This document shows positions 39,065 through 58,371 of a DNA stretch of 64,000 nucleotides, piece by piece. Positions within the stretch are counted from its first letter, which is position 1. Each line of letters starts with the position of its first letter. Under the pieces are notes generated by a model. That model saw only the letters and a program-made list of their open reading frames with translations. It was not told the origin of the DNA and made no database searches. The translations under genes and the position numbers were made by a program. This DNA is from Parafrankia discariae (GTDB lineage Bacteria; Actinomycetota; Actinomycetes; Frankiales; Frankiaceae): assembly GCF_000373365.1 (NCBI RefSeq), contig NZ_KB891252.1, positions 62,001-126,000 on the forward strand. The letters run 5' to 3'.

Positions 39065-39312
39065 GCCCGATCCGACTCGGCGGCGTCCACCGCGACGGCC
39101 GGATCACCGCTCATGCCGAGCTCGCGCTCACGCATGACGGTGTAGATCCGGGCGATGTCCCGGCGGACGTCACGCAGCCGGCGGTTGTTGCGGAGCTGCC
39201 CGGTCGCGGCCTGGAAGCGGAGGTTGAACAGCTCCTCCTTGGCCTCGCGCAGCTTGTCGACCAGCTCGGTGGCGGACAGGCCGCGCAGGTCGTCCGTGGT
39301 CGTGACGGCCAT
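39061..39312 (-). CDS. rpmC: 50S ribosomal protein L29
   Basis: An 83-residue L29: [51 protein letters not shown] overlaps the rplP stop by one base (TGATG), and its own stop overlaps rpsQ. Confidence 0.99.
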   Translation of the reverse strand: MAVTTTDDLRGLSATELVDKLREAKEELFNLRFQAATGQLRNNRRLRDVRRDIARIYTVMRERELGMSGDPAVAVDAAESDRA

Positions 39313-39728
39313 CAGGCACCACCCTCACGGGTCACGAAACGGCACTTCATCGGCAGCTTGTGGATGGCGCGCCGCATCGCCTCACGGGCGACCGGCTCGG
39401 CCACGCCGGAGAGCTCGAACATGATGCGTCCGGGCTTCACGTTCGCGACCCACCACTCCGGCGAGCCCTTGCCGGAACCCATCCGGGTCTCGGCGGGCTT
39501 CTTCGTCAGCGGGCGGTCCGGATAGATGTTGATCCAGACCTTTCCACCACGCCGGATGTGCCGGGTCATCGCGATACGCGCCGACTCGATCTGCCGGTTC
39601 GTCACGTAGGCCGACTCCAGCGACTGGATCGCGTACTCACCGAAGGCGATCCTCGTGCCGCCCTTGGCCGCGCCCGTCCGCTTCGGGTGGTGCTGCTTGC
39701 GGTGCGCGACCTTCCGGGGAATAAGCAT
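39312..39728 (-). CDS. rplP: 50S ribosomal protein L16
   Basis: A 138-residue L16 at the A-site tRNA elbow. [44 protein letters not shown] and [25 protein letters not shown] are diagnostic. Confidence 0.99.
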   Translation of the reverse strand: MLIPRKVAHRKQHHPKRTGAAKGGTRIAFGEYAIQSLESAYVTNRQIESARIAMTRHIRRGGKVWINIYPDRPLTKKPAETRMGSGKGSPEWWVANVKPGRIMFELSGVAEPVAREAMRRAIHKLPMKCRFVTREGGA

Positions 39729-39734
39729 GTTTTC

Positions 39735-40712
39735 CTAACCCTCCGCCTTCTCCGGCGCGCCCTGGGCCTCGGCGGTCGTCACGGCGGCCGGGGCCGCGGT
39801 GGTCTCGGGCGCGACCGCCGGGGTCTCCACCGGCGTGCCCTCGACCGCGGCCGACTCGGTCGTCGGCTTCTCCGCCGTGGCCTTCTCGGCGCCGGAGGCC
39901 TTCTCGGCCGAGCCGCCACCGCCACCGCTGCCACCACGGCCGCGGCGGTCGCCGGCGCGGGCCGCGGCCCGACCGGCGTCCGTGCCGCCCTGCGTGGTGC
40001 CGGACGAGCCCGAGCGCGGCCCGCGGCGCGGGCGCTCCCGGCGCTGCTGACGCAGCAGGGCCTCCTGGGCCTCCCGCTCCGCCCGGCTCTGGACGATGTC
40101 GCCCTTGTAGATCCAGACCTTCACGCCGATCCGGCCGAAGTTCGTCCGGGCCTCGTAGAAGCCGTAGTCGATGTCCGCGCGCAGCGTGTGCAGCGGCACC
40201 CGGCCCTCGCGGTAGAACTCCGACCGGCTCATCTCGGCGCCGCCGAGGCGGCCCGAGCACTGGACCCGGATGCCCTTGGCACCGCTCTTCATCGCGGACT
40301 GCATCGCCTTGCGCATCGCGCGGCGGAAGCTGACCCGGCTGGAGAGCTGCTCGGCGACGCCCTGCGCCACGAGCTGCGCGTCGACCTCGGGGTTCTTCAC
40401 CTCGAGGATGTTGAGCTGCACCTGCTTGCCGGTGAGCTTCTCGAGGTCACCGCGGATGCGGTCGGCCTCGGCGCCACGCCGGCCGATCACGATGCCCGGG
40501 CGGGCGGTGTGGATGTCCACCCGCAGCCGACCCTGGGTGCGCTCGATGTCGACCCGGCTGATGCCCGCCCGCTCCATGCCCTTGGACATCATCTTGCGGA
40601 TCTTGACGTCCTCACCGACGTACGCCTTGTACTGCTTGTCGGCGTACCAACGGGAGGTGAACTCCGACGTGATGCCAAGTCGGAACCCGTGCGGGTTTAC
40701 CTTCTGCCCCAC
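39735..40712 (-). CDS. rpsC: 30S ribosomal protein S3 with long disordered tail
   Basis: A 325-residue S3 at the mRNA entry tunnel. The KH domain (about 40-110) has [26 protein letters not shown]; the C-terminal domain has [31 protein letters not shown] and the [11 protein letters not shown] end of the core near residue 205. About 110 further residues are Ala/Thr/Glu/Gly-rich. GTG at 40712 overlaps the rplV stop (TAGTG). E. coli S3 has 233 residues. Confidence 0.99.
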   Translation of the reverse strand: MGQKVNPHGFRLGITSEFTSRWYADKQYKAYVGEDVKIRKMMSKGMERAGISRVDIERTQGRLRVDIHTARPGIVIGRRGAEADRIRGDLEKLTGKQVQLNILEVKNPEVDAQLVAQGVAEQLSSRVSFRRAMRKAMQSAMKSGAKGIRVQCSGRLGGAEMSRSEFYREGRVPLHTLRADIDYGFYEARTNFGRIGVKVWIYKGDIVQSRAEREAQEALLRQQRRERPRRGPRSGSSGTTQGGTDAGRAAARAGDRRGRGGSGGGGGSAEKASGAEKATAEKPTTESAAVEGTPVETPAVAPETTAAPAAVTTAEAQGAPEKAEG

Positions 40713-41134
40713 TACCGGGCCCTCCTTGTAGTCCTGGCGCCGGCGCCAGTGGACACCGGTTCCCGGCTCTCCACCACGACCGTGATGTGGCTGGTGCGCT
40801 TGCGGATCCGGTAGGCCCGGCCCTGCGCGCGCGGCCGGATGCGCTTGAGCGTCGGCCCCTCGTCCACGTAGGCGGCGCCGATCCAGAGCGTCGCCGGGTC
40901 GAGGTTGTGGTTGTTCTCCGCGTTCGCCACCGCGCTCGCCACGACCTTGTAGACATCCGTGCTCGCCGCCTGGGGGGCGAACCGGAGGATGTCGAGCGCC
41001 TCGCTCGCGGACCGGCCGCGGACCAGGTCGACGACCCGGCGGGCCTTGGTCGGCGAGGTGTGCACGTAGCGGGCGGTCGCCTTCGCGCCGGGCAGACCGG
41101 CGCGGGTCAGGCCGTCGACGAGGTCGTCAGCCAC
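40712..41134 (-). CDS. rplV: 50S ribosomal protein L22
   Basis: A 140-residue L22, lining the exit tunnel. [38 protein letters not shown] and the loop region [29 protein letters not shown] are clear; no macrolide-type loop deletion is seen. GTG at 41134 overlaps the rpsS 3' end by 8 nt. Confidence 0.99.
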   Translation of the reverse strand: MADDLVDGLTRAGLPGAKATARYVHTSPTKARRVVDLVRGRSASEALDILRFAPQAASTDVYKVVASAVANAENNHNLDPATLWIGAAYVDEGPTLKRIRPRAQGRAYRIRKRTSHITVVVESREPVSTGAGARTTRRAR

Positions 41135-41408
41135 GGCGTGACCTCCGGTCCTCCTTGACGTGCCCGCGGAAGGTGCGCGTGGGCGCGAACTCGCCGAGCT
41201 TGTGCCCGACCATTCCCTCGGTGATGAACACGGGGACGTGCTTGCGCCCGTCGTGCACGGCGATCGTGTGGCCCAGCATGTCGGGGATCACGGTCGAACG
41301 ACGAGACCAGGTCCGGATGACGTGCTTGGTGCCCTTCTCGTTCTGTACGTCCACCTTCTTGAGCAGGTGGTCGTCGACGAACGGGCCCTTTTTAAGACTG
41401 CGTGGCAT
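41127..41408 (-). CDS. rpsS: 30S ribosomal protein S19
   Basis: A 93-residue S19: [48 protein letters not shown] and [20 protein letters not shown]. Located between rplB and rplV as always. Confidence 0.99.
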   Translation of the reverse strand: MPRSLKKGPFVDDHLLKKVDVQNEKGTKHVIRTWSRRSTVIPDMLGHTIAVHDGRKHVPVFITEGMVGHKLGEFAPTRTFRGHVKEDRRSRRG

Positions 41409-41483
41409 GGCTGTGTCTCCTCCTTCCTGCTCAGTGGTGGGTGTGGCTCGGGCTGGCCGGCGGCCGGGCGAGCAGAGTCATGA

Positions 41484-42317
41484 CTAGCGCCGCCTGTTCT
41501 GCTTGCGGCGCCGGACGATCAGCGCGTCGCTGGACTTCTTGGTGCGGCGGGTGCGGCCCTCCGGACGGCCCTTCGGGTTGACCGGGTGGCGGCCACCGGA
41601 GGTCTTGCCCTCACCACCACCGTGCGGGTGGTCGACCGGGTTCATCGCGACACCACGCACGGTGGGCCGACGGCCCTTCCAGCGCATGCGGCCGGCCTTG
41701 CCCCAGTTGATGTTGCTCTGCTCGGCGTTGCCGACCTCGCCGACGGTGGCGCGGCAGCGCACGTCGACGTTGCGGATCTCACCGGAGGGCATCCGGAGCT
41801 GCGCGTACGGCCCGTCCTTGGCCACGAGCTGCACACTGGTGCCGGCGCTGCGGGCGATCTTGGCGCCGCCGCCGGGACGCAGCTCGATGGCGTGCACCAC
41901 GGTGCCGGTCGGGATGTTGCGCAGCGGCAGGGCGTTGCCCGGCTTGATGTCCGCGCCGACACCCGAGCTGACCAGGTCGCCCTGGCGCAGCTTCACCGGG
42001 GCGAGGATGTAGCGCTTCTCGCCGTCGACGTAGTGCAGCAGAGCGATCCGCGCGGTGCGGTTCGGGTCGTACTCGATGTGCGCGACCTTGGCCGGCACGC
42101 CGTCCTTGTCCCGCCGGAAGTCGATGATCCGGTAGGCGCGCTTGTGACCGCCGCCCTGGTGCCGGGTCGTGATCCGCCCGTGGACGTTGCGACCGCCCTT
42201 GGAGTGCAGCGGGCGGACGAGCGACTTCTCCGGGTGATCACGGGTGATCTCGACGAAGTCCGCGACGCTCGAGCCACGACGCCCCGGCGTCGTCGGCTTG
42301 TACCTGCGAATACCCAT
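41484..42317 (-). CDS. rplB: 50S ribosomal protein L2
   Basis: A 277-residue L2, needed for subunit joining and peptidyl transfer. [18 protein letters not shown] starts it; [21 protein letters not shown] and the conserved [18 protein letters not shown] loop with the essential histidine are present. Confidence 0.99.
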   Translation of the reverse strand: MGIRRYKPTTPGRRGSSVADFVEITRDHPEKSLVRPLHSKGGRNVHGRITTRHQGGGHKRAYRIIDFRRDKDGVPAKVAHIEYDPNRTARIALLHYVDGEKRYILAPVKLRQGDLVSSGVGADIKPGNALPLRNIPTGTVVHAIELRPGGGAKIARSAGTSVQLVAKDGPYAQLRMPSGEIRNVDVRCRATVGEVGNAEQSNINWGKAGRMRWKGRRPTVRGVAMNPVDHPHGGGEGKTSGGRHPVNPKGRPEGRTRRTKKSSDALIVRRRKQNRRR

Positions 42318-42375
42318 GTTCTACTTCCGATCCGACGCCGGGCCGAGCGGCACCCGGGTACGCCCCACGCGGGTG

Positions 42376-42672
42376 TCAGGCACCGGGGCCTCCGAAGATC
42401 TCAATGCTGTCACCGGGCGCGAGGCTGACGAGCGCCCGCTTGGTGGCCGAGCGGTGTCCCCAGCCGTGCTTGGTCCGCTTGCGCTTGCCCGCCCGGTTGA
42501 TCGTGTTGACCCGGGTCACCCGCACGTTGAAGATCTTCTGTACGGCGAGCTTGATCTGGGTCTTGTTCGCGTCGGGGCGAACGATGAACGTGTAGACGTT
42601 CTCGTCGAGCAGGCCGTAGCTCTTCTCGGAGACGACCGGCCGGAGAATGATGTCTCGCGGGTCGGGGATCAC
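42376..42672 (-). CDS. rplW: 50S ribosomal protein L23
   Basis: A 98-residue L23 at the tunnel exit, docking site for trigger factor and [50 protein letters not shown] is typical. GTG at 42672 overlaps the rplD stop by 4 nt (GTGA). Confidence 0.99.
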   Translation of the reverse strand: MIPDPRDIILRPVVSEKSYGLLDENVYTFIVRPDANKTQIKLAVQKIFNVRVTRVNTINRAGKRKRTKHGWGHRSATKRALVSLAPGDSIEIFGGPGA

Positions 42673-43388
42673 TTGTCCTCCTCCTCGCCGGCTGAGGTCG
42701 CCGGACGGGAGGCCCGACCGAGGTACGCGGTGAGCGCGCCCTCGGTGAACACCACGTCGTCACTCACCAGCACGTCGTAGGTGTTGAGCTGGCCCGGGTC
42801 GAGCAGGTGGACCTCGGCCACGTTGCGCAGGCTGAGCCAGGTCAGCTCGTCCGAGCGCAGCGCCACGACCAGGACGCGGCGCGCGTCCACCAGGCTGGTC
42901 AGCGCGGCCACGGCCGACTTGGTCGACGGGGTGTCCCCGGTGACCAGCGACGAGACCACGTGCAGCCGGTTGTTGCGGGCCCGGTCCGACAGGGCCCCGC
43001 GCAGCGCGGCGGCCTTCATCTTCTTGGGCGTCCGCTGGTCGTAGTTTCGCGGCGTCGGGCCGTGGACGATGCCACCACCGGTGAACTGCGGCGCGCGCAG
43101 CGAGCCCTGCCGGGCCCGGCCGGTGCCCTTCTGGCGGTAGGGCTTGCGCCCACCGCCGCGGACCTCGCCACGGGTCTTCGTGGAGTGCGTGCCCTGCCGG
43201 GCCGCGGCGAGCTGCGCCACGACGACCTGGTGGATCAGCGGCACGTTCACCGGCACGTCGAACACCGCGCCGGGCAGCTCGACGCTGCCGGCGTCGCCGC
43301 CCGCGGGGGCGTGCACCGGGACCGTGCGGTCCACCGGCGCGTCCGCCTCGGCGGGGGCTTCCTTCGTTATCGTCGCCGTCGGGCTCAT
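42669..43388 (-). CDS. rplD: 50S ribosomal protein L4
   Basis: A 239-residue L4; in E. coli it also represses the S10 operon. The tunnel loop [40 protein letters not shown] is intact. The first 35 residues are a Glu/Ala/Pro-rich extension. ATG overlaps the rplC stop (ATGA). Confidence 0.99.
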   Translation of the reverse strand: MSPTATITKEAPAEADAPVDRTVPVHAPAGGDAGSVELPGAVFDVPVNVPLIHQVVVAQLAAARQGTHSTKTRGEVRGGGRKPYRQKGTGRARQGSLRAPQFTGGGIVHGPTPRNYDQRTPKKMKAAALRGALSDRARNNRLHVVSSLVTGDTPSTKSAVAALTSLVDARRVLVVALRSDELTWLSLRNVAEVHLLDPGQLNTYDVLVSDDVVFTEGALTAYLGRASRPATSAGEEEDK

Positions 43389-44098
43389 GCCGAGGCCTCC
43401 TCACCGGTGCCGGTGGCCACGGCGGCCGCCACCGGAGCGGCCGGCTCCGGAGCGGGGCGCTTGGCCGCGCTGCGAACGAAGACCAGACCGCCGTCGGGGC
43501 CGGGAATCGCGCCCTTGATCAGCAGAAAGCCACGCTCGGTGTCGACGGCGTGGATGGTCAGCCCGGCCACGGTCACGCGGTCGTGCCCCATCCGGCCCGC
43601 CATCCGCAGGCCCTTGAAGACCCGTCCCGGAGTGGCGCAGCCGCCGACGGAACCCGGGGAGCGATGCTTGCGCTCGACACCGTGACCGGCGCCCAGGCCC
43701 TTGAAGCCGTGTCGCTTCATGACACCGGCGAAGCCCTTGCCCTTGGAGGTGCCGGTGACGTCGACCACCTGGCCGGCGTCGAACACCTCACCGGTCAGCT
43801 GCTGGCCGGGCCGGTAGTTGCCGGCGTCCGCGGTGCGCAGCTCGACGAGGTGCCGCCGGGGGGTGGCACCGGAGGTCTCGAAGTGACCACGCATCGGCTT
43901 GTTGATCCGGCGCGGGTCGATCTCGCCGTAGCCGAGCTGGACGGCCGAGTAGCCGTCGGAGTCGGGTGTCTTGACCTGGGTCACGACGTTGGGGCCGGCC
44001 TGGATGACGGTGACCGGCACGACGCGGTTGTTCGCGTCCCATACCTGGGTCATCCCGAGCTTGGTGCCCAGGAGCCCTCTGTAATTGCGGTTGAGCAT
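43385..44098 (-). CDS. rplC: 50S ribosomal protein L3
   Basis: A 237-residue L3: [62 protein letters not shown] and the W-loop equivalent region. About 25 extra C-terminal residues are Ala/Pro-rich. ATG at 44098, 18 nt after rpsJ. Confidence 0.99.
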   Translation of the reverse strand: MLNRNYRGLLGTKLGMTQVWDANNRVVPVTVIQAGPNVVTQVKTPDSDGYSAVQLGYGEIDPRRINKPMRGHFETSGATPRRHLVELRTADAGNYRPGQQLTGEVFDAGQVVDVTGTSKGKGFAGVMKRHGFKGLGAGHGVERKHRSPGSVGGCATPGRVFKGLRMAGRMGHDRVTVAGLTIHAVDTERGFLLIKGAIPGPDGGLVFVRSAAKRPAPEPAAPVAAAVATGTGEEASA

Positions 44099-44116
44099 GA
44101 CTGGCGCCGGCCCCTC

Positions 44117-44425
44117 TTACAGCTTGATCTCGATGTCCACGCCGGCGGGCAGGTCGAGGCGCATCAGCGAGTCGACCGTCTTCGGCGTCGGGTCAAGAAT
44201 GTCGATCAGCCGCTTGTGCGTCCGCATCTCGAAGTGCTCGCGGCTGTCCTTGTACTTGTGCGGCGACCGGATGACGCAGTAGACGTTCTTCTCCGTCGGC
44301 AGCGGCACCGGACCCGCGACCTGCGCACCGGTACGCGTCACGGTCTCGACGATCTTCCGCGCCGAGCTGTCGATGACCTCGTGGTCATAGGCCTTGAGCC
44401 GGATGCGGATCTTCTGTGCCGCCAT
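44117..44425 (-). CDS. rpsJ: 30S ribosomal protein S10
   Basis: A 102-residue S10, also the NusE partner of NusB and Nus[30 protein letters not shown] and the C-terminal [11 protein letters not shown] are diagnostic. ATG at 44425; the frame extends upstream without conservation. It is first in the S10 operon and separated from tuf by 289 nt including two strong hairpins. Confidence 0.99.
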   Translation of the reverse strand: MAAQKIRIRLKAYDHEVIDSSARKIVETVTRTGAQVAGPVPLPTEKNVYCVIRSPHKYKDSREHFEMRTHKRLIDILDPTPKTVDSLMRLDLPAGVDIEIKL

Positions 44426-44671
44426 GGTGGGCTTCGCCTGTCCTGTCTGTCTCGTCCGGCCGGTATCACTACCGGGTCCCCGTCGACCTCTTCCCGTTCC
44501 GCGGCGCGGGCCGCCGCCGGAAGGGGCTGGCGGCCCGGCGGGTCCGGGTTCGTGCCGGGTGTACCGCCTTGTCTGGTGCCCCGTCGGCCGCGAGTACGCG
44601 GCCGACGTGGGCGGCTTGCGATCCCGGTCGCGGCACGGGGCGTGACACCCCGGCGTTGCCGGCCGGCAACA
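44426..44671. promoter_or_regulatory. S10 operon leader region
   Basis: Between the tuf terminator and rpsJ. It contains the hairpins GTCGGCCGCG-agta-CGCGGCCGAC (44583-44606, perfect 10 bp) and GTTGCCGGCCGGCAAC (44655-44670, perfect palindrome). S10 leaders in other bacteria are regulated by L4; whether this one is regulated is unknown. No confident promoter hexamers. Confidence 0.45.
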
Positions 44672-44709
44672 GCGGGCGGCGGGGACCCCGTGGGGCACCC
44701 GCCGCCCGC
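44672..44709 (-). terminator. Terminator after tuf
   Basis: GCGGGCGGCGGG (44672-44683) pairs with CCCGCCGCCCGC (44698-44709), 12 bp, 6 nt after the tuf stop; the loop can fold further. It ends the str operon. Confidence 0.85.
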
Positions 44710-44714
44710 CACCA

Positions 44715-45908
<1,194 letters not shown>

Positions 45909-45984
45909 TGGTGTCCCTCCAAGGACGGGTGGTGTCGTGCTGTGTAGTCGTCAGTGGTGCCGGCAGGCCGGCCCGGGGGGCCCG

Positions 45985-48081
45985 CTACTCGCCTCGCGCC
46001 TTCGCGATGATCTCCTTGGCCACGTTCTGCGGAACCTCGGCGTAGGAGTCGAACTGCATCGAGTAGCTCGCCCGGCCGGAGGTCTTCGACCGCAGGTCGC
46101 CGACATACCCGAACATCTCGGAGAGCGGCACCAGGGCCTTGACGATCCGGGAACCGCCCCGCTCGTCCATCGCCTGGATCTGCCCACGACGCGAGTTCAG
46201 GTCGCCGATCACGTCGCCCATGTGGTCCTCGGGCGTGGTGACCTCGACCGACATCAGCGGCTCGAGAATGACCGGGTCGGCCTTCCGTGCCGCGTCCTTG
46301 AAGGCCATCGAGCCGGCGATCTTGAACGCGAGCTCGGAGGAGTCGACCTCGTGGAACTGGCCGTCCCGCAGCGTGACCTTGACGTCCACGAGCGGGTAAC
46401 CGGCCAGGACACCGAACTCCATGGCCTCCTGGCAGCCGGCGTCCACCGACGGGATGAACTCCCGTGGGATGCGGCCGCCGGTCACCTTGTTCTCGAACTC
46501 GTAGCCGCCGCCGTCGCCGCCGGAGGGCTCCAGGTCGATGATCACCCGGGCGTACTGGCCGGACCCACCCGTCTGCTTCTTGTGGGTGTAGTCGACCTTC
46601 TCCACCTTGCGGCGGATGGTCTCGCGGTAGGCCACCTGCGGCTTGCCGACGTTCGCCTCGACGCCGTACTCACGGCGCATCCGGTCGACGAAGACCTCGA
46701 GGTGCAGCTCACCCATCCCGGCGATGACCGTCTGACCGGTCTCCTCGTCGGTGCGGACCTGGAAGGTCGGGTCCTCTTCGGTGAGCCGCTGGATCGCGGT
46801 GCCCAGCTTCTGCTGGTCAGCCTTCGTCTTCGGCTCGATGGCGACGTCGATGACCGGGGCAGGGAAGATCATCGACTCGAGGATGACCGGCGAGTTCGGG
46901 TCACAGAGCGTGTCGCCGGTGGTGGTGTTCTTCAGGCCCACCACGGCCACGATCTGACCCGCGCCCACGCCGTCCCGGTCCTCCCGGTGGTTGGCGTGCA
47001 TCTGCAGGATGCGGCCGATGCGCTCCTTGCGGTCCTTGGTCGAGTTCAGCACCGCGGTACCGCTGGTGATCTTGCCGGAGTACACCCGGATGTAGGTCAG
47101 CTTGCCGACGTACGGGTCCGACATGATCTTGAAGGCCAGCGCCGAGAACGGCGCGTCGTCGTCGGCCTCGCGGACGATCTCGGTCTCTTCCTTCCCGACC
47201 GCGTGACCGGTCACCGAGCCGATGTCCGTCGGCGAGGGGAGGAAGTCGACGACCGCGTCGAGCATGGGCTGCACGCCCTTGTTCTTGAACGCGGAACCGC
47301 AGAGCACCGGGTTGATCTTGCTGGCCACCGTGGCCCGCCGCAGCGCCGCCATGAGCTGCTCCTCGGTGGGCTCGACGCCCTCGAGGTAGAGCTCCATGAG
47401 CTCGTCGTCGTTCTCGGCGACGGTCTCGACCAGCTTCTCCCGCCATTCCTGCGCGGCCTCGGCGTGGTCGCTCGGGATGTCGACGGTCTCGAACGAGGCG
47501 CCCTTGTCCTCGGTGTGCCAGAGCAGGCCCTTCATGCGGATCAGGTCGATCACGCCGCGGAAGTCCGCCTCGACACCCCAGGGCAGCTGGATGACGGCGG
47601 GCGTCGCGTCCAGCCGGTCGACCATCATGTCGACGCAGCGGTGGAACTCGGCGCCGACCCGGTCCATCTTGTTGACGAACGCGATCCGCGGGACGTCGTA
47701 GCGGTCGGCCTGCTTCCAGACCGTCTCGCTCTGCGGCTCGACGCCGGCGACGGCGTCGAACACCGCGACCGCTCCGTCGAGGACGCGCAGCGACCGCTCC
47801 ACCTCGACGGTGAAGTCGACGTGGCCCGGGGTGTCGATGATGTTGATGGTGTGGTCACGCCAGGAGCAGGTGGTGGCGGCGGAGGTGATGGTGATCCCCC
47901 GCTCCTGCTCCTGCTCCATCCAGTCCATCGTGGCGCCACCCTCGTGGACTTCACCGATCTTGTAGTTCACACCGGTGTAGAAGAGGATGCGCTCGGTGGT
48001 CGTGGTCTTGCCTGCGTCGATGTGGGCCATGATCCCGATGTTTCGGGTCGCGGCCAGTGCGGCACGTGCGTCAGCAGCCAT
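45985..48081 (-). CDS. fusA: Elongation factor G
   Basis: A 698-residue EF-G, the translocase. G1 is AHIDAGKT (19-26), switch region [14 protein letters not shown]3 DTPGHVDF, G4 NKMD. Domain IV and V segments ([31 protein letters not shown]) are complete. ATG at 48081, 6 nt after rpsG. Length and order are standard. Confidence 0.99.
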   Translation of the reverse strand: MAADARAALAATRNIGIMAHIDAGKTTTTERILFYTGVNYKIGEVHEGGATMDWMEQEQERGITITSAATTCSWRDHTINIIDTPGHVDFTVEVERSLRVLDGAVAVFDAVAGVEPQSETVWKQADRYDVPRIAFVNKMDRVGAEFHRCVDMMVDRLDATPAVIQLPWGVEADFRGVIDLIRMKGLLWHTEDKGASFETVDIPSDHAEAAQEWREKLVETVAENDDELMELYLEGVEPTEEQLMAALRRATVASKINPVLCGSAFKNKGVQPMLDAVVDFLPSPTDIGSVTGHAVGKEETEIVREADDDAPFSALAFKIMSDPYVGKLTYIRVYSGKITSGTAVLNSTKDRKERIGRILQMHANHREDRDGVGAGQIVAVVGLKNTTTGDTLCDPNSPVILESMIFPAPVIDVAIEPKTKADQQKLGTAIQRLTEEDPTFQVRTDEETGQTVIAGMGELHLEVFVDRMRREYGVEANVGKPQVAYRETIRRKVEKVDYTHKKQTGGSGQYARVIIDLEPSGGDGGGYEFENKVTGGRIPREFIPSVDAGCQEAMEFGVLAGYPLVDVKVTLRDGQFHEVDSSELAFKIAGSMAFKDAARKADPVILEPLMSVEVTTPEDHMGDVIGDLNSRRGQIQAMDERGGSRIVKALVPLSEMFGYVGDLRSKTSGRASYSMQFDSYAEVPQNVAKEIIAKARGE

Positions 48082-48087
48082 GATGAG

Positions 48088-48558
48088 TTACCAGCGGTAG
48101 TGGGCGAAGGCCTTGTTGGACTCCGCCATCTTGTGGGTGTCCTCCCGGCGCTTCACACTCGCGCCGAGGCCGTTGCTCGCGTCGATCAGCTCGTTCATCA
48201 GGCGCTCGGTCATCGTCTTCTCACGACGACCGCGGGAGTACCCGACGAGCCAGCGCAGCGCGAGCGTGGTGCTGCGGCCCGCGCGGACCTCGACCGGAAC
48301 CTGGTAGGTGGCGCCACCTACTCGGCGGCTGCGCACCTCCAACGTGGGCTTCACGTTGTCCAGCGCACGCTTGAGCGTGACGACCGGGTCGTTGCCGGTC
48401 TTGTTCTTCGCACCCTCGAGCGCGCCGTACACGATGCGCTCCGCGACCGACTTCTTGCCGCTCAACAGCACCTTGTTGACCAGGGCGGTCACCAGCGGCG
48501 AGCCGTAGACCGGGTCGACGACGACGGGGTGCTTGGGCGCGGGCCCCTTGCGCGGCAT
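48088..48558 (-). CDS. rpsG: 30S ribosomal protein S7
   Basis: A 156-residue S7, nucleator of the 30S head. [48 protein letters not shown] and [20 protein letters not shown] are diagnostic. ATG overlaps the rpsL stop by one base (TAATG). Confidence 0.99.
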   Translation of the reverse strand: MPRKGPAPKHPVVVDPVYGSPLVTALVNKVLLSGKKSVAERIVYGALEGAKNKTGNDPVVTLKRALDNVKPTLEVRSRRVGGATYQVPVEVRAGRSTTLALRWLVGYSRGRREKTMTERLMNELIDASNGLGASVKRREDTHKMAESNKAFAHYRW

Positions 48559-48932
48559 TAGCCCTTCTCCTTCTTCGCGCCGTAGCGGCTGCGAGCCTGC
48601 TTCCGGTTACGGACGCCCTGCGTGTCGAGAGCGCCCCGGACAATCTTGTAGCGAACGCCCGGGAGGTCCTTCACACGGCCACCACGCACCAGGACGATCG
48701 AGTGCTCCTGCAGGTTGTGACCGACCCCGGGGATGTAGGCCGTGACCTCGATCCCGCTGTTGAGCCGGACGCGAGCCACCTTGCGCAGCGCCGAGTTCGG
48801 CTTCTTGGGGGTGGTCGTGTAGACGCGGGTGCACACGCCACGACGCTGCGGGCTCCCCTTGAGTGCCGGGGTCTTGGTCTTCTCGACCTTGTCCTGCCGG
48901 CCCTTGCGGACCAGCTGCTGGATCGTGGGCAA
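48558..48932 (-). CDS. rpsL: 30S ribosomal protein S12 (TTG start)
   Basis: A 124-residue S12, part of the decoding centre. [17 protein letters not shown] opens the protein; the loop residues around [15 protein letters not shown] and [13 protein letters not shown] carry the wild-type lysines at the positions where streptomycin resistance arises. The conserved N-terminus fixes the start at a TTG (48932) 7 nt after GGGAG; no ATG or GTG fits. First gene of rpsL-rpsG-fusA-tuf. Confidence 0.98.
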   Translation of the reverse strand: MPTIQQLVRKGRQDKVEKTKTPALKGSPQRRGVCTRVYTTTPKKPNSALRKVARVRLNSGIEVTAYIPGVGHNLQEHSIVLVRGGRVKDLPGVRYKIVRGALDTQGVRNRKQARSRYGAKKEKG

Positions 48933-49798
48933 CGCCGCTCCCGTTCCTTCGTGCCTCGTCGTACTCGCCGGCAGCCATCCCGGATGGCCGGCCTGTCTGC
49001 CTGCTGTGTCGCGGTGCCGCTCCTCGCCTGGTTGGCACGGAGCGTGAGCGCCGGAGTGTCTGTCCCCGACCCACGCGGTCGGGCGTGTCGCGCCCTCGGT
49101 AAGTACCGGAAGCCCGATACGTCCCAGAAGGAGCGCGCCTACCCGCCCGACTCTGTCGGACCGAACCCGACTGTCACCGACGGCGGCCTGAGTACCTGAC
49201 CTGAGCGGTCGGTTCTCGGCGCCACGGCGCCACGTCTGGGCGCAGGACACACGCCAGAGTCACGTGGACTCCGGCCACAGGCGCCAACACTACTCCACGC
49301 CCACGTCAAGTGTCGAACGGGGTATCACCCGACGACCACGACAGGCGCCACCGGACGACGGACGTCCTGCCTGCGCCTGGCCGTTGCGCGCTCCACGGAC
49401 GGACCGGTATCCGCCAACCCGCCGGACCGGTACCGACACAACCGTCCTCCCACCGGGAAAACAGCCAGGGCGAACCCTACCGCCGACCCCTCCGGCCTCC
49501 ACGAACGCCCGGCCGAAAGGCACCCGCCAATTCCCCGCCCGGGCCACGGGCCCGCGAAGCCGGCCGCCGAGACCCAAGCCCAGACCGAGGCATCGACCAT
49601 CCGACCACCATCACAACCCCACCGTCGGCCATAAAAACCACTCTGACCAAAACCCGCCCCCCTCTCCCCCGACGCCCCATGGGGATGCGTGGTGGGCCGG
49701 TAGGGGCCGCCTGAGGTCCGGCGGGCTGTTGGGAGGGGGAACAGGGTCCCGGGTGGGGCGGATGATCCGCGGGGGTGGTGACACACGAGGATGCCAGG
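48933..49798. promoter_or_regulatory. Divergent region between rpsL and the mug-like gene
   Basis: Nearly 870 nt with no convincing gene, although long high-G+C frames cross it. On the minus strand a TTGACG (49304-49309) resembles the groES -35, but a good -10 is not evident. A relatively A-rich stretch at 49600-49650 may hold the plus-strand promoter. The rpsL leader would be several hundred nt if that promoter is used. Confidence 0.35.
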
Positions 49799-50680
49799 AT
49801 GGCCAGCACCAGACCGCCCAGCCAGGGCACCGCGCCGGACCAGCCGACCCCGGCCAACCAGACACCAGAAGACACACCGTCGCCGGTAATCACCCCGTCC
49901 ACGGGCCGCACGCTGCCAGGAGAAGACGCGCCGGCAGGAACGGAAGACACTCCGCCGGGAACGGAGGAGGCCGCGCCGGCGCGGGAAGCCACCTCCGCGC
50001 AGGAGGCCGCCGACCCGCAGAAGGCCGTGCCGGCGGCGCTGAGGTCACCGAAGCCGCCGCGACGGCCCCGGCCGGACCGTGCGGAGCTTCTCGCGGCCTA
50101 TGGGAAGACCGTCCCGGACCTCGTCGGCCCGGAGACCCGGGTGCTGCTGTGTGGCATCAATCCGTCGCTGGAGTCCGGCGCCACCGGGTTCCATTTCGGG
50201 ACGCCCAGTAATCGGCTCTGGCCGGTCCTGCACTTCGCCGGGTTCACCGGGCGCCGGTTGCATCCGTCCGAGACCGAGCAGCTGCGGGCCCGGGGCATCG
50301 GAATCACGAATCTGGTGCACCGCTCGACCGCTCGCGCCGATGAGATCGCCGATGACGAAATCAGAGCCGGCGTGCCGGTACTCATTGAGCTTGTCGAACG
50401 GATCCGCCCGGAATGGGTCGCCTTTCTCGGGCTCGCCGCGTACCGCCTCGGCTTCGGGCGGCGGACGGCGAAGGTCGGCCGGCAGCCGGAACGCCTCGGG
50501 CCCGCCGGGGTGTGGCTGCTACCGAACCCCAGTGGGCTGAACGCGCACTACCAGCTGCCCGACCTTGTCCGGGTCTACGGCGAACTGCGGGAGGCCGCCT
50601 TCGGGCCTGTCACGGCCACCACGCCGGCGGCGGACCCGGGCTCAGGTCCGGACCCGGGATCCGGTCACAGCGACGACTGA
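49799..50680 (+). CDS. mug: Mug/TDG-type uracil-DNA glycosylase
   Basis: A 293-residue protein whose C-terminal 190 residues are a G/U-mismatch glycosylase (UDG family 2). LLCGINPS is the catalytic-strand motif with Asn as in Mug/TDG, FGTPSNRLWPVL follows, and LLPNPSGLNAHYQLPDLVRVY is the intercalation loop. It should remove uracil or ethenocytosine from mismatches. The first 90 residues are Glu/Pro/Thr-rich. ATG at 49799 is favoured; GTG codons at 49775-49778 are alternatives. Divergent from the str operon, convergent with rpoC. Confidence 0.9.
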   Translation: MASTRPPSQGTAPDQPTPANQTPEDTPSPVITPSTGRTLPGEDAPAGTEDTPPGTEEAAPAREATSAQEAADPQKAVPAALRSPKPPRRPRPDRAELLAAYGKTVPDLVGPETRVLLCGINPSLESGATGFHFGTPSNRLWPVLHFAGFTGRRLHPSETEQLRARGIGITNLVHRSTARADEIADDEIRAGVPVLIELVERIRPEWVAFLGLAAYRLGFGRRTAKVGRQPERLGPAGVWLLPNPSGLNAHYQLPDLVRVYGELREAAFGPVTATTPAADPGSGPDPGSGHSDD

Positions 50681-50704
50681 GGGCGGCTGAGGGCGGCTGA
50701 GGGC
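50678..50704. repeat. 10-bp tandem repeat after mug
   Basis: TGAGGGCGGC is repeated 2.7 times in tandem, beginning with the TGA stop of the mug-like gene. No function is known. Confidence 0.85.
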
Positions 50705-50770
50705 GACGCGGCCGCCGATCCGGCCCGCGCCCCGCACACGCCCCCGCCCCCGCCCCGCCCAAACGCCGAA

Positions 50771-50810
50771 CGGCCCGGTGAACCGCGTACCCGCACGGTT
50801 CACCGGGCCG
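50771..50810. terminator. Terminator of rpoBC (and possibly mug)
   Basis: CGGCCCGGTGAACCG (50771-50785) pairs perfectly with CGGTTCACCGGGCCG (50796-50810), 15 bp, 10-nt loop, 48 nt after the rpoC stop and 90 nt after the mug stop. It lies between convergent genes. Confidence 0.9.
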
Positions 50811-50858
50811 TCCCGGTCACAGCGTCAGACGCCCGGTGTCGGCGTCAGGCGCCCTGGC

Positions 50859-54749
<3,891 letters not shown>

Positions 54750-54945
54750 GACTGTCGCCTGCTCTCTCTTTCTCAGTCGGGACGCTGCCGGGGCCCCCGG
54801 GCCGGGGCCTGTGGGCTCCTACCCGGGTGGCACGAGTGGACGGGGGCGGGGGCCCGCCATGACCGGCCGCGGCCGGTCGACCGACAGCGGCCAGTCGACC
54901 GACAGCAGCCGGTCGGCGCATCCGTCGGGCGGACCCCCCGTCACG
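54750..54945. other. Gap between rpoB and rpoC
   Basis: No gene. It has a direct repeat of CAGTCGACCGACAGC-like units (about 54875-54910). In most bacteria rpoB and rpoC are nearly contiguous. Confidence 0.5.

Positions 54946-58371
<3,426 letters not shown>

Noticed and set aside
49264-50211. A 315-codon plus-strand frame upstream of and overlapping mug
   Set aside because: The second half is out of frame with a clear glycosylase; the first half has Pro/Arg/Thr shadow composition.
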